Source: JBCBKL01 sp963922565 (GTDB lineage: Bacteria > Pseudomonadota > Alphaproteobacteria > Rhodobacterales > Rhodobacteraceae). From it: a stretch of 64,000 nucleotides of DNA. Shown here piece after piece: positions 8,656-17,221 of the stretch. The position numbers were made by a program, and so were the translations under genes. The stretch is from positions 84,779 through 148,778 of the forward strand of contig CAWUIQ010000001.1 in the NCBI GenBank assembly GCA_963922565.1, in the 5' to 3' direction. Numbering within the stretch: position 1 is the first letter of the stretch; every line of letters begins with the position of its first letter. The notes under the pieces were generated by a model. The model was not told where the DNA came from and did not search any database. It was given only the letters and a program-made list of their open reading frames with translations.

Positions 8656-10023
8656 ATGGTTTTGAACCTCAAGGGGCTGGCCGAAGAGCTGTATGAGGGT
8701 GTGCGGGACGCCCCCATCGTGTCGCCCCATGGTCATTGCGACCCGGCCTGGTTCGCCCAGGATGCGCCGTTTCCAGACCCTGCGGCGTTGTTGGTCATCC
8801 CTGATCACTATGTCTTTCGGATGCTCTATTCGCAGGGCGTGCCTATGGAGGATCTGGGCATTGGCGTGCCAGAGGCGCAGCGGGATCCAAGGGCGATCTT
8901 CCGTCTCTTTGCGCAGCATTGGCATTTGTTTCTCGGCACCCCGAGCCGCATCTGGATCGAATATGTGCTACGGGAAACGATTGGCTGCACTCTGCCCCTT
9001 GGGCCTGACACTGCCGATGCGGTGTACGACCATATCGCGGATTGGCTGGCCGACCCGGCGCATCGCCCCCGGGCGCTGTTTGATCGGTTCGGCATCGAGG
9101 TTCTGGCGACCACAGATGGCGCGCTCGACGATCTGGCAGCGCATGATGCGATCCGTGAAAGCGGCTGGGGTGGCCGTGTCATCCCGACATTCCGCCCCGA
9201 CGCGGTATTGGATCCGGCCTTTCCCGACTGGCGGACCGATGTGGACAAGCTGGGCGCGATCACAGGTCACGACACCGGCACCTACGATGGTTTTCTTGCG
9301 GCGCTGCGGACCCGCCGCGCCTATTTCCGGGATAGGGGCGCGACCGCGACCGATCACGCGATTCAAGAGCCTGTGACTGCATGGCTGGACGCGCCGGAAA
9401 TTGTTTTCGCTCGACTTAGGGACGGATCAGCGTCGGACAGCGATGCGCGGGTTTTCTATGGTCACATGCTGACAGAGATGGCGCAGATGTCGGCCGAAGA
9501 CGGGATGGTGATGCAGCTTCATGCCGGAAGTCGGCGTAATACGAATGCTGCGGTCTTCACCGGATTTGGCCGCGACAAGGGGGCGGATATCCCAATTGCC
9601 GTCGATTGGGTGCGCGGGCTTGAGCCACTTTTGAACCGTGTCGGGAACAACCCGGACCTTACCCTCATCCTCTTTACGCTGGACGAAACAACCTATGCCC
9701 GCGAGCTGGCCCCGCTGGCCGGTCATTGGCCCGCCTTGCGGATCGGGCCGCCGTGGTGGTTCCACGACAGCGCGGCAGGGATCGCGCGATACTTTGATCA
9801 GGTGGTCGAGACGGCGGGTTACTGGAACCTTGCCGGGTTCAACGATGATACCCGCGCCTTTCTGTCAATCCCGGCGCGGCATGATCTGTGGCGGCGGGCG
9901 GTGGCAGAGCACCTTGCGGGGCAGGTCGAAAAAGGGCTGTTAGGGTTTGATGACGCGCAAATGCTTGCCCGGGCCCTGGCCACCGATCTGGCCCGCGACG
10001 CCTATAAGCTGGACCAGCCATGA
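8656..10023 (+). CDS. uxaC: Uronate isomerase (glucuronate/galacturonate isomerase)
   Basis: This 455-residue protein is close to E. coli UxaC (470). The metal-binding HGHCD lies at residues 25-29 (IVSPHGHCDPAWFA), followed by WHLFLGTPSRIW, LATTDGALDDL, the MQLHAGSRRNTN stretch and GPPWWFHDS, all family landmarks. It isomerises D-glucuronate to D-fructuronate and D-galacturonate to D-tagaturonate in the cytosol. I chose the ATG at 8656, 5 nt after GGGGAGGA, over an in-frame upstream start that lacks a ribosome site. The next gene overlaps it by 4 nt. Confidence 0.95.
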   Translation: MVLNLKGLAEELYEGVRDAPIVSPHGHCDPAWFAQDAPFPDPAALLVIPDHYVFRMLYSQGVPMEDLGIGVPEAQRDPRAIFRLFAQHWHLFLGTPSRIWIEYVLRETIGCTLPLGPDTADAVYDHIADWLADPAHRPRALFDRFGIEVLATTDGALDDLAAHDAIRESGWGGRVIPTFRPDAVLDPAFPDWRTDVDKLGAITGHDTGTYDGFLAALRTRRAYFRDRGATATDHAIQEPVTAWLDAPEIVFARLRDGSASDSDARVFYGHMLTEMAQMSAEDGMVMQLHAGSRRNTNAAVFTGFGRDKGADIPIAVDWVRGLEPLLNRVGNNPDLTLILFTLDETTYARELAPLAGHWPALRIGPPWWFHDSAAGIARYFDQVVETAGYWNLAGFNDDTRAFLSIPARHDLWRRAVAEHLAGQVEKGLLGFDDAQMLARALATDLARDAYKLDQP

Positions 10024-11216
10024 ACCGTATCCTGCATCTTGGCGTCGGGAATTTCTTTCGCGCCCACGGGGCGTGGTACACCCGTGATCTGGCCGATTGG
10101 CGGATCACCGGGGTCAGCCTGCGCTCACCCATGGTGCGCAACGGTCTCGCCGCCCGGAACTATGCCTATAGCGTGGTCATTAAGGATGCGGGCGGTACGC
10201 GGATTGACCGTGTCGCCTCAATCGACCGGATGATTGTCGGCCCCGAAAACCCCGAGGCGGTGGTCGCGGCCATCGCTGACCCGCAGGTCGCTGTCGTCAC
10301 GCTGACCGTTACCGAAAAGGGCTATCACCTTGGGCCCGACGGCACCCTTGATCTGAGGGACCCGGCCGTGGTCGCCGACTTCGACGGTGCACCGGTCACA
10401 GCCATCGGTGCGCTGGCCCACGGCCTGTCGCGCAGAACAGCGCCCGTCACGGTGCTGAGCTGTGATAATCTGCCGGGTAATGGCGCCAAGCTTGGCGCCG
10501 CGATCCGCCGCTTTACCCAGTTGGCCGGGTTGCCCTTACCCGCCCCGGTAACCTTTCCCTCATCCATGGTCGACCGTATCACGCCGGCCACAACGGAAAA
10601 GATCCGGGCGGAAGCCGATGACCCGATGGCGGTACCCACCGAGGGTTTCAGTGAGTGGGTGATCGAAGACGATTTTGCCGGGCCGCGCCCCGACTGGCCG
10701 GGTGTGCAATGGGTCGATGACGTGGCCCCGCATGAGATGCGCAAGCTGCGGATGCTGAACGGGGCGCATTCTTATCTGGCCTATGCCGGGGTCGGACGCG
10801 GCCATATATATGTGCATGAAGCGATCGCCGACCCTGAATTACGCTCCGGTGCGCGGGCGTTGATGGCCGAGGCGATGGAGACGTTGCCCGATGCGGTGCG
10901 GGCCGTCGCACCGCCCTATGCCGAGGCGCTGATCGCCCGATTTGAAAACCCAAACCTCCACCACAAGCTGCGCCAGATCGCGATGGATGGCAGTCAGAAA
11001 ATGCCGATCCGGGTGGTTGAGACGATCCGTGACAGGGCGGGGCAGCCAAGCCCGGCGCTGGAAGCCGCAGTCGAGGCCTGGATTGCGTTTGTTCAGGCCG
11101 AGGTTGCGGCGGGGCGAGCCTTGGATGATCCGATGGCCAGCGCTTTGGTCGAGGCATGCAACGGCCCTGAGCCGCAAACAGCTTTGCGCCGGATTATCGA
11201 CCCTAAGTCGGGATGA
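10020..11216 (+). CDS. uxuB: Mannitol dehydrogenase family protein, probable fructuronate reductase (short form)
   Basis: The 398-residue protein has the polyol dehydrogenase landmarks LHLGVGNFFRAH at the N terminus, SCDNLPGNG near 150, SMVDRITP near 185 and the catalytic K242-N247-H250 in KLRMLNGAHSYLAYAG. It would reduce fructuronate to mannonate with NAD(P)H, feeding UxuA. It is about 90 residues shorter than E. coli UxuB, with a shortened region after the first strand. Tagaturonate reductase activity (UxaB role) is equally possible because an altronate dehydratase is encoded nearby and no separate UxaB was found. It overlaps uxaC by 4 nt and converges with kdgK with a 14-nt overlap. Confidence 0.85.
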   Translation: MNRILHLGVGNFFRAHGAWYTRDLADWRITGVSLRSPMVRNGLAARNYAYSVVIKDAGGTRIDRVASIDRMIVGPENPEAVVAAIADPQVAVVTLTVTEKGYHLGPDGTLDLRDPAVVADFDGAPVTAIGALAHGLSRRTAPVTVLSCDNLPGNGAKLGAAIRRFTQLAGLPLPAPVTFPSSMVDRITPATTEKIRAEADDPMAVPTEGFSEWVIEDDFAGPRPDWPGVQWVDDVAPHEMRKLRMLNGAHSYLAYAGVGRGHIYVHEAIADPELRSGARALMAEAMETLPDAVRAVAPPYAEALIARFENPNLHHKLRQIAMDGSQKMPIRVVETIRDRAGQPSPALEAAVEAWIAFVQAEVAAGRALDDPMASALVEACNGPEPQTALRRIIDPKSG

Positions 11217-12075
11217 TCGCGCCCCGGTGTCCGATCACCCGGCTGGCAAGGGCGTGGCCCGCCATCAGACACTCGCTTTGGTTATTGCCCTGAAGATAAG
11301 CGGCGAGATACCCGCCGTTAAAGCTGTCGCCCGCTGCTGTCGTGTCAACGACATGAGGCGCTGCCGGGTAGTCTTGGATCACATGCTCGCCCAGCGAGAT
11401 GGGTCCGTCTTCACCGCACTTGACGGCTCCAGTCGCGCGTAGGGCGCGGAAACGAGCAATGACGGCTTCGTGGCTCTCTTCCCGCAAGGCTATTTCGTCA
11501 TCGACCGAGGGCAGGGCGATGTCTGCCCGGTCCCAAAGCGCATTCATCGTCGCAAGGGCCACCTCGGCGCTCTCCCAAAGTCGTGGTCGGTAATTGCCGT
11601 CGAACGCGACCTTGCCCGCGAACTGCCGTAGCCATTCCAGGAGAGCGGTGCGCGTTGTAGCGGGCAGAATGGCGAGTGTGATGCCGGAGAGATAGAGCAG
11701 GTCGTAACCTGCCAACGCGTTGAAGCATGGCCCATTGTCGGTCTGGAACATGGACCGTGCAGCTGATTGGCCACGCCAATAGGTAAATGACCGTTCGCCG
11801 CGCTCATCCGTCGTGATGGCATAAAGACCGGGCGACCCGTTCGGATCGGTTTCGACCTGCCCAGTAGCGATATGCTCCGCTGCGATGAAATCTCGGATCC
11901 GCTGCGAAAACGGATCGCGGCCCAATCGCGTGATGTAATCCACATTGATTTCAGGCGCGCTGCGCTTGATGTAGATTGCGGTGTTCAGCGTATCGCCGGC
12001 GACGCCCACATGCGCCGTTTCGATGCCCGTCATGGCGAGCTCGATCATCGCCTCGCCAATTGCTGCGACCTTCAT
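11203..12075 (-). CDS. kdgK: 2-keto-3-deoxygluconate kinase (PfkB family)
   Basis: The 290-residue sugar kinase starts AIGEAMIELAM, has the GDTLNTAIYIKR substrate-site stretch typical of KDG kinases, and ends with the PfkB catalytic motif DTTAAGDSFNGGY. It phosphorylates KDG, the common product of UxuA and UxaA, to KDPG. No KDPG aldolase gene was found in the window, so that step must be encoded elsewhere. It overlaps the DMT transporter gene upstream by 4 nt and is the last gene of a long - strand operon. Confidence 0.9.
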   Translation of the reverse strand: MKVAAIGEAMIELAMTGIETAHVGVAGDTLNTAIYIKRSAPEINVDYITRLGRDPFSQRIRDFIAAEHIATGQVETDPNGSPGLYAITTDERGERSFTYWRGQSAARSMFQTDNGPCFNALAGYDLLYLSGITLAILPATTRTALLEWLRQFAGKVAFDGNYRPRLWESAEVALATMNALWDRADIALPSVDDEIALREESHEAVIARFRALRATGAVKCGEDGPISLGEHVIQDYPAAPHVVDTTAAGDSFNGGYLAAYLQGNNQSECLMAGHALASRVIGHRGAIIPT

Positions 12076-12968
12076 GCGGGCTGCTCCCTTATTGTAGTGC
12101 GGCGCCAGATGATGAGGCCCGAGATCACGATGATGCCGGCCCCGGTAAGGGTCCAGGCGTCGGGGATATCGTTGAAGACCAGATAGCTGCCGATCGCAAG
12201 GAACAGCAGGAAGCTATAGGTGTAGGGCATCAGGGTGTTCGCCGGGGCAAACCCATGTGCCCGCGAGAAGAGTTCGTGCCCCGCCCAACCCCAGAGGCCC
12301 AGACCGATCATGAGCGCCCATTGCAGCGTGTTTTCCGGCGTGACCCAAACCCAAATCGCGAAGGGCAGCAGGGCGACGGCTCCCATGGCCCCCATGTAGA
12401 ATTGCATCGTTTCCGCAGCCACAACGCCCGAGATCTTGCGAGTGATTATGGAGTAAAGCGCCAATGAGAAGGCGTTGTAGACATTGAGCAGGGCGATCCA
12501 GTGGAATTCCGCTCCGAACGGCCGGATCACGATCAGGACACCGATGAACCCCAGCATGATCGCGAACCACCGCCACGGCCCCACCCTTTCACCCAGCAGT
12601 GGCCATGACAGGGCGCAGACGATGATCGGGGCCGAAAACATAATGCTGCCTGTGACCGTCAGGGGCAGATATTTGAGCGTGATGAAGTTGAAGATCGTCG
12701 CCGATGCCAGCAGGAATCCCCGAAAGAGCACCAGACCCAGATGCTTGGTCGCAAAGGCCGACCAGCCGCCGCCTTGCCGCAAGACCAGCGCGGTCGAGAT
12801 CACGAAGTGCGGCAGATACCGCATGAAGGCGAGTTGAAAGGCGGGGAGACCCGCCAGGACCAGCCATTTGACCGACGTGTCGATAAGCGAAAAGAACAGA
12901 TACGCCCCCAGCGTCATGAGGATGCCGAGGGCGGCCCGGTCCTCGGTTGCGCGGGCGGCGATGGCCAT
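12072..12968 (-). CDS. EamA/DMT superfamily transporter
   Basis: This 298-residue protein has ten hydrophobic segments arranged as two EamA repeats, beginning ALGILMTLGAYLFFSLIDTSVKW and including WPLLGERVGPWRWFAIMLGF, the usual conserved helix end of each repeat. DMT proteins move small metabolites or amino acids across the inner membrane. It lies 3 nt from the dehydrogenase gene upstream and overlaps kdgK, so export or import of a pathway metabolite is inferred. The substrate cannot be stated. Confidence 0.85.
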   Translation of the reverse strand: MAIAARATEDRAALGILMTLGAYLFFSLIDTSVKWLVLAGLPAFQLAFMRYLPHFVISTALVLRQGGGWSAFATKHLGLVLFRGFLLASATIFNFITLKYLPLTVTGSIMFSAPIIVCALSWPLLGERVGPWRWFAIMLGFIGVLIVIRPFGAEFHWIALLNVYNAFSLALYSIITRKISGVVAAETMQFYMGAMGAVALLPFAIWVWVTPENTLQWALMIGLGLWGWAGHELFSRAHGFAPANTLMPYTYSFLLFLAIGSYLVFNDIPDAWTLTGAGIIVISGLIIWRRTTIREQPA

Positions 12969-12971
12969 GGA

Positions 12972-13859
12972 TCAGCCCTTGAAGTGATCCGAGAAAAAGT
13001 CGACCTGGCGCGGCACCATTTCTTCCCCACGGCCCGCGTCGATCGAGCCATGCAGGCTTTCCAGTGTGCTGCCTGCCATCATGGATTGGACCCCGGCCTC
13101 TTTGCACATCTGGGCATAGTATCCGACATCCTTGGCGGCGTTCTTGATCGAAAATGCGAGGTTCTGGTCGTTGCCTTCAAGCGCATAGGCCGCGATGAAA
13201 TCCATCATGCCGGATTTGAGCGGCCCGGCTGACATCACGTCATAGACGCTTTGCCGGTCAACCCCCATGACATCAGCAATCGCAAAGCTCTCGGCCATCG
13301 CGTTGGCGCAGGCCTGGGCATAGAAGTTGTTAATCAGCTTGATCGTGTGCCCTGTCCCGAGTGCCCCGAGATGAAAGACGTTTTCACCGAGATCTTCGAG
13401 AACGGGTTCGACCCTGTCGTAGGCCGTCTTGTCGCCTGAACACATGATGTTCAGTAGTCCGTCTTTTGCATGGGCGGGTGTTCGTCCCAGTGGCGCGTCA
13501 AGGTAGGTGCCCCCTGCGGCAGCGATCTCTTTTCCCAGTTCGCGCGTCGATGCGGGCAGGGAGGTTCCGAAATCGATAACGATGGCACCTTCCTTGATGC
13601 CCGCAATGACGCCATCCGGACCACGCATCCGGCTCTCGACGCTGGCGGATGTGTCCACACACAACATGACGATATCGCATCCCGTTGCCAGTTCCTTCGG
13701 TGTTGCAGCTTCGTCTGCACCGCGGGCCACGGCCGCCTCGACATTCGCCCGCGACCGATTGGCCATCACCCGCATGGGATAGCCCTTGTCCTGCAGCCGC
13801 CCGACCATGGCGCTGCCCATCAGGCCAAGGCCGATGAAACCGATTGTGGGCTGGGTCAT
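12972..13859 (-). CDS. Beta-hydroxyacid dehydrogenase (3-hydroxyisobutyrate/tartronate semialdehyde reductase family)
   Basis: The 295-residue protein has the family start GFIGLGLMGSAMVGRL (NAD site), the substrate-binding DAPLGRTPAHAKDG near 122 and the catalytic Lys in GTGHTIKLINNFY near 170. Relatives include 3-hydroxyisobutyrate dehydrogenase, GarR and L-threonate dehydrogenase. The DAPLGRTP segment replaces the usual DAPVSGG, so substrate preference may differ. It overlaps the downstream end of the PhyH gene by 4 nt. Within a hexuronate operon a role as 2-hydroxy-3-oxopropionate reductase or sugar-acid dehydrogenase is inferred. Confidence 0.85.
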   Translation of the reverse strand: MTQPTIGFIGLGLMGSAMVGRLQDKGYPMRVMANRSRANVEAAVARGADEAATPKELATGCDIVMLCVDTSASVESRMRGPDGVIAGIKEGAIVIDFGTSLPASTRELGKEIAAAGGTYLDAPLGRTPAHAKDGLLNIMCSGDKTAYDRVEPVLEDLGENVFHLGALGTGHTIKLINNFYAQACANAMAESFAIADVMGVDRQSVYDVMSAGPLKSGMMDFIAAYALEGNDQNLAFSIKNAAKDVGYYAQMCKEAGVQSMMAGSTLESLHGSIDAGRGEEMVPRQVDFFSDHFKG

Positions 13860-14758
13860 GACTGGGTCTCCTTCTTGGGAATGGTGTCGAACGCGCGGGT
13901 CTTCAAACCCTTCTGGATCTCGTAAATCGAGATCGGAACATTCGGCTGGGGCTGTGGAATGCGGATAGGGATGTCTTTCAGGCGTGGCGTCAGTGTGGGC
14001 TCACCGCAGAGCATTCGGGTGTTGTAATCCTCGATCCCCTCCCATCGGGTCATTGACCCCATGATGGGAAACGCGTCGGCCGCCATCATCTCGTAGAAGA
14101 GGATGCGCCGGGGTCGGTCCGAACGGTTCAGCGCCGAGCCATGCACGATGCGCCCGTGGTGGATGCTGATCGACCCCGCCGGGCCGGTCAGTTGTACGGC
14201 ATCCTCCAGATCCAGTCCATTTTCTTCAGGCAGCATCGCCCCGGCAAAGACCCCATCGACGTGGTGATCATAAACCGGCCCCCCGTGACTGCCGGGAAAG
14301 ACCATGAGCGGCCCGTTTTCGGGGGCCATATCGTCGATCAGAACCCCGATGGCGAGTATGTCGTCGTTGGTATGGGGATAAAACGCGTAATCCTGATGCC
14401 ATTCGACCGCAGCGCCATAGCCCGCCGATTTCATATTCAGCTTGGTGGTATGCAGGCGCAGATCGGGCCCGATCAAGTCGCGGGCGGGGCTAAGGATCAG
14501 GTCCGAATACATCAGATCCCGCATCACGTCGCTGATCGTGTGGGGCAGCTTGATCCGGCGCAGGCGCGGCTCTTGCGGCGTATGGCTGTCTTCGAGGTCG
14601 AGGCGATCGTTCGAGGCGGTCATGGTGGCCGCCTCATCCTCAAACCTCGCAATTTCCGATCGGATCTTGTTCAGCCATTCCGGCGGGATACGGTTTTCGA
14701 GAACAAGATAACCGTTGGCTTCGTATGATGCCTTTTGCTGGTGGGTAAGGCACTCCAT
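13856..14758 (-). CDS. Phytanoyl-CoA dioxygenase (PhyH) family protein A
   Basis: The 300-residue protein is an Fe(II)/2-oxoglutarate dioxygenase. The iron ligands are seen in WHQDYAFYPH (HxD) near 125 and IHHGRIVHGSA near 205 (distal His), and SDRPRRILFYEM supplies the Arg for 2-oxoglutarate. The N terminus LTHQQKASYEANGYLVLEN is the usual PhyH opening. I chose the ATG at 14758, which makes a TGATG overlap with the altronate dehydratase stop, over a GTG 3 nt upstream. An oxygenase inside a uronate operon is unexpected and suggests a modified sugar acid substrate. Confidence 0.85.
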   Translation of the reverse strand: MECLTHQQKASYEANGYLVLENRIPPEWLNKIRSEIARFEDEAATMTASNDRLDLEDSHTPQEPRLRRIKLPHTISDVMRDLMYSDLILSPARDLIGPDLRLHTTKLNMKSAGYGAAVEWHQDYAFYPHTNDDILAIGVLIDDMAPENGPLMVFPGSHGGPVYDHHVDGVFAGAMLPEENGLDLEDAVQLTGPAGSISIHHGRIVHGSALNRSDRPRRILFYEMMAADAFPIMGSMTRWEGIEDYNTRMLCGEPTLTPRLKDIPIRIPQPQPNVPISIYEIQKGLKTRAFDTIPKKETQS

Positions 14759-16260
14759 CACATCACCGCCCCGATCTGCCAGGGAACGAATTCATAGTCA
14801 CCAAGCCCCTGCGCCTCGGATTTTGTGGTTTCGCCGGACGCGACCCGCAGGAACATCTCGTAAATCTCGCGGCCCTTTTCCTCGACGCTGATGCCGTCGC
14901 TCAGGATCGTGCCGGCATCGACGTCCATGTCTTCGGGCATCCGGCGAAAGAGGTCGGAGTTCGTGGCGACCTTGATCGTTGGTGCGGGTTTGGAGCCGAA
15001 GGCCGACCCACGCCCGGTGGTGAAACAGACGAGGTTACAGCCCCCTGCGATCTGCCCGGTTACACTTGCCGGGTCATAGCCCGGACTGTCCATGAAGGTG
15101 AAACCGGGCGTGGTCACCGGTTCGGCGTATTTGTAGACACCGGTCAGGGGTGTGGTACCGCCCTTGGCCGCCGCGCCAAGCGACTTTTCAAGGATCGTGG
15201 TCAACCCACCGGCCTTGTTCCCGGGGCTTGGGTTGTTGTCCATGCTTCCACGATTGCGGGCGGTGTAATCCTCCCACCACTTGATCAGACCCACTAGTCG
15301 GTCACCCGTGGCCCGGTCAATTGCGCGGCGGGTCAGCAGGTGTTCAGCCCCGTAAATCTCGGGCGTTTCGGCCAGCACTCCTGTCCCGCCCTGAGCCACG
15401 AGCAGATCAGTCGCATAACCAAGCGCGGGGTTCGCCGTGATCCCCGACCAGGCGTCAGAGCCGCCACATTGCAAGGCGACCATCAGCTCGTAGGCGGGGC
15501 AGGCCGTGCGGGTCGCCTGATTGGCGAGCGGCAACATCGCCTCGATCTTGGCGATCCCCATCTCGACGGTCTTGCGCAGCCCTGCGACGTTCTGGATGTT
15601 CATGGTCTGAAAGAGCGGCCCCTGTTCCAGACCGTAGGCTTCGAGCAACCAGTCGATCTGGTTCATCTCACAGCCTAGCCCAACCATGAGGACGCCCGCA
15701 TGATTGGGGTGTCGCGCATAGCCCCACATGACCCTTTGCAGCGCCTCGAACCCTTCACCATCGCCAGCCATGCCGCAGCCCGTCCCGTGGACATATGCCG
15801 CGACCCCGTCGACGTTCGGATAGGGGGCCAGGCGATCCGGGGTGAAGTGATCGGCGATCATGCGCGCCGCCGTGGCCGAGCAGTTCACAGATGTCACGAC
15901 GGCGATATAGTTTCGGGTGCCGACCCGACCCGAAGCGCGGCGGTATCCCATGAACGTGTCCGGGGTCGTTGCTGGGTCGACCGGGCGCAGATCGGTTGAA
16001 AACTCGTAGGCCCCGTCGGTGTTCCGAAACTCGACATTGTGCGTATGCACGTGATCGCCGGGCGCGATGTCCTGCGAGGCGTAACCTATGATCTGCGCGT
16101 ATTTGCGAATGGGTTCGCCCTTGGCGATGACCTGTGTCGCGATCTTGTGGCCCGACGGGATCAGGGCGCGCGTTGTAGTGCCCTCGACCGCAGCGCCGAC
16201 TTCAAGCGGGCGGGTTGCGGTAACCACGGTGTCAGCGGGATCGAGCCTTACGAAATCCAT
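14758..16260 (-). CDS. uxaA: Altronate dehydratase
   Basis: The 500-residue protein matches the length of UxaA (about 495). The N-terminal SAF domain spans about 1-85 (IPSGHKIATQVIAKGEPIRKYAQ, HVHTHNVEF). The C-terminal domain has GYRRASGRVGTRNYIAV, NCSATAA, HGTGCGM, and ALQCGGSDAWSGITANPALG, all signatures of the altronate/galactarate dehydratase family, which uses Fe(II). It converts D-altronate to KDG. It is followed 3 nt upstream by a second PhyH gene and overlaps PhyH A, so it is in the same transcript. Confidence 0.93.
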   Translation of the reverse strand: MDFVRLDPADTVVTATRPLEVGAAVEGTTTRALIPSGHKIATQVIAKGEPIRKYAQIIGYASQDIAPGDHVHTHNVEFRNTDGAYEFSTDLRPVDPATTPDTFMGYRRASGRVGTRNYIAVVTSVNCSATAARMIADHFTPDRLAPYPNVDGVAAYVHGTGCGMAGDGEGFEALQRVMWGYARHPNHAGVLMVGLGCEMNQIDWLLEAYGLEQGPLFQTMNIQNVAGLRKTVEMGIAKIEAMLPLANQATRTACPAYELMVALQCGGSDAWSGITANPALGYATDLLVAQGGTGVLAETPEIYGAEHLLTRRAIDRATGDRLVGLIKWWEDYTARNRGSMDNNPSPGNKAGGLTTILEKSLGAAAKGGTTPLTGVYKYAEPVTTPGFTFMDSPGYDPASVTGQIAGGCNLVCFTTGRGSAFGSKPAPTIKVATNSDLFRRMPEDMDVDAGTILSDGISVEEKGREIYEMFLRVASGETTKSEAQGLGDYEFVPWQIGAVM

Positions 16261-16263
16261 GGG

Positions 16264-17214
16264 TCACGCACAGTAAGGGGCATCAGATTGCCACCGATGG
16301 ATCGGGATATGAGCCTGACCGGACAAGCGGGCGCGGGCGTCTTCCCACATGGTCCGCCATGCGCGCCAATCGGTCAGTTCGGTCTCAGGGTTGCTGCGGC
16401 TGCGGGCGATAAAACTGGGGAAGTGTTCCCGCCCTGTATTCTGACCCGTCACGTTATAGCGCAGATCGAATGACCAACGGAAATCTGCGCTGCGGTTGGG
16501 CAGCGATGCATGGGGCACCAGTGGATGGAAAAGCACCACACCGCCTGCGGCGACGGGCATCGGAACGGCCCGCGCCGTGTCCAACCGGCCCGGCGCGATG
16601 GCAGTCTGGCGTTGCGGGCAGTGGGGCAGCAGGCCCTCATCGATACCGGGCACGACCTGAAGACACCCGTTTTCTTCGGTCGCGTCGGTAATCGCGACCC
16701 AGACGGTGATCATTTGCGTCTGATCGGCTTCTTCCAGCCCCACGCCACGGTCCTGATGCCAGTCGGTGCTGGTGACATGGGCCCGCGTCTCATCCGATGT
16801 GAGTTGCGGGGCAGGCGGCTTGATCCGGACGTGTTGGATGGGGTTCGACGTGATTTCCGGCCCGATAAGTGCCTCGACGATGTCAAGGATGCGCGGGTGG
16901 CGGACCATCGCGAAAACCGCCGGTCCGAAATGCATCGGCGTATCGGGTGCGATTTCGTCTCCGGGCAGGCTGATATCCATCGGCTGGAACCAGTCGCACC
17001 CGGCTGCATACGACGCGCTTAGCTTTTCCCAAAAGCTCAGCCCTTGGCCGGTTGGCACGGCCCCCATACGCTCCCACCCGGCATAGAGGTCATCCATGAG
17101 CCTGCCATACTCTGCCCTTACGGCGCCCAGCGTGTCGTTGGGCAGCACATCCTCGATCACCAGATAGCCTTCGGTATGAAACTGCATGATCTGGCGTTCG
17201 GTCAGCATCGTCAT
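16264..17214 (-). CDS. Phytanoyl-CoA dioxygenase (PhyH) family protein B
   Basis: The 316-residue Fe(II)/2-oxoglutarate dioxygenase has the HxD pair in STDWHQDRGVG near 150, the distal His in HPLVPHASLPNRS near 240 and the Arg in FRWSFDLRYN. The opening LTERQIMQFHTEGYLVIEDVL is typical of the family. It is only distantly similar to PhyH A in the same operon, so it is not a recent duplicate. It lies 3 nt upstream of uxaA and 7 nt downstream of dctM. The substrate is unknown. Confidence 0.85.
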   Translation of the reverse strand: MTMLTERQIMQFHTEGYLVIEDVLPNDTLGAVRAEYGRLMDDLYAGWERMGAVPTGQGLSFWEKLSASYAAGCDWFQPMDISLPGDEIAPDTPMHFGPAVFAMVRHPRILDIVEALIGPEITSNPIQHVRIKPPAPQLTSDETRAHVTSTDWHQDRGVGLEEADQTQMITVWVAITDATEENGCLQVVPGIDEGLLPHCPQRQTAIAPGRLDTARAVPMPVAAGGVVLFHPLVPHASLPNRSADFRWSFDLRYNVTGQNTGREHFPSFIARSRSNPETELTDWRAWRTMWEDARARLSGQAHIPIHRWQSDAPYCA

Positions 17215-17221
17215 ACCCTTT

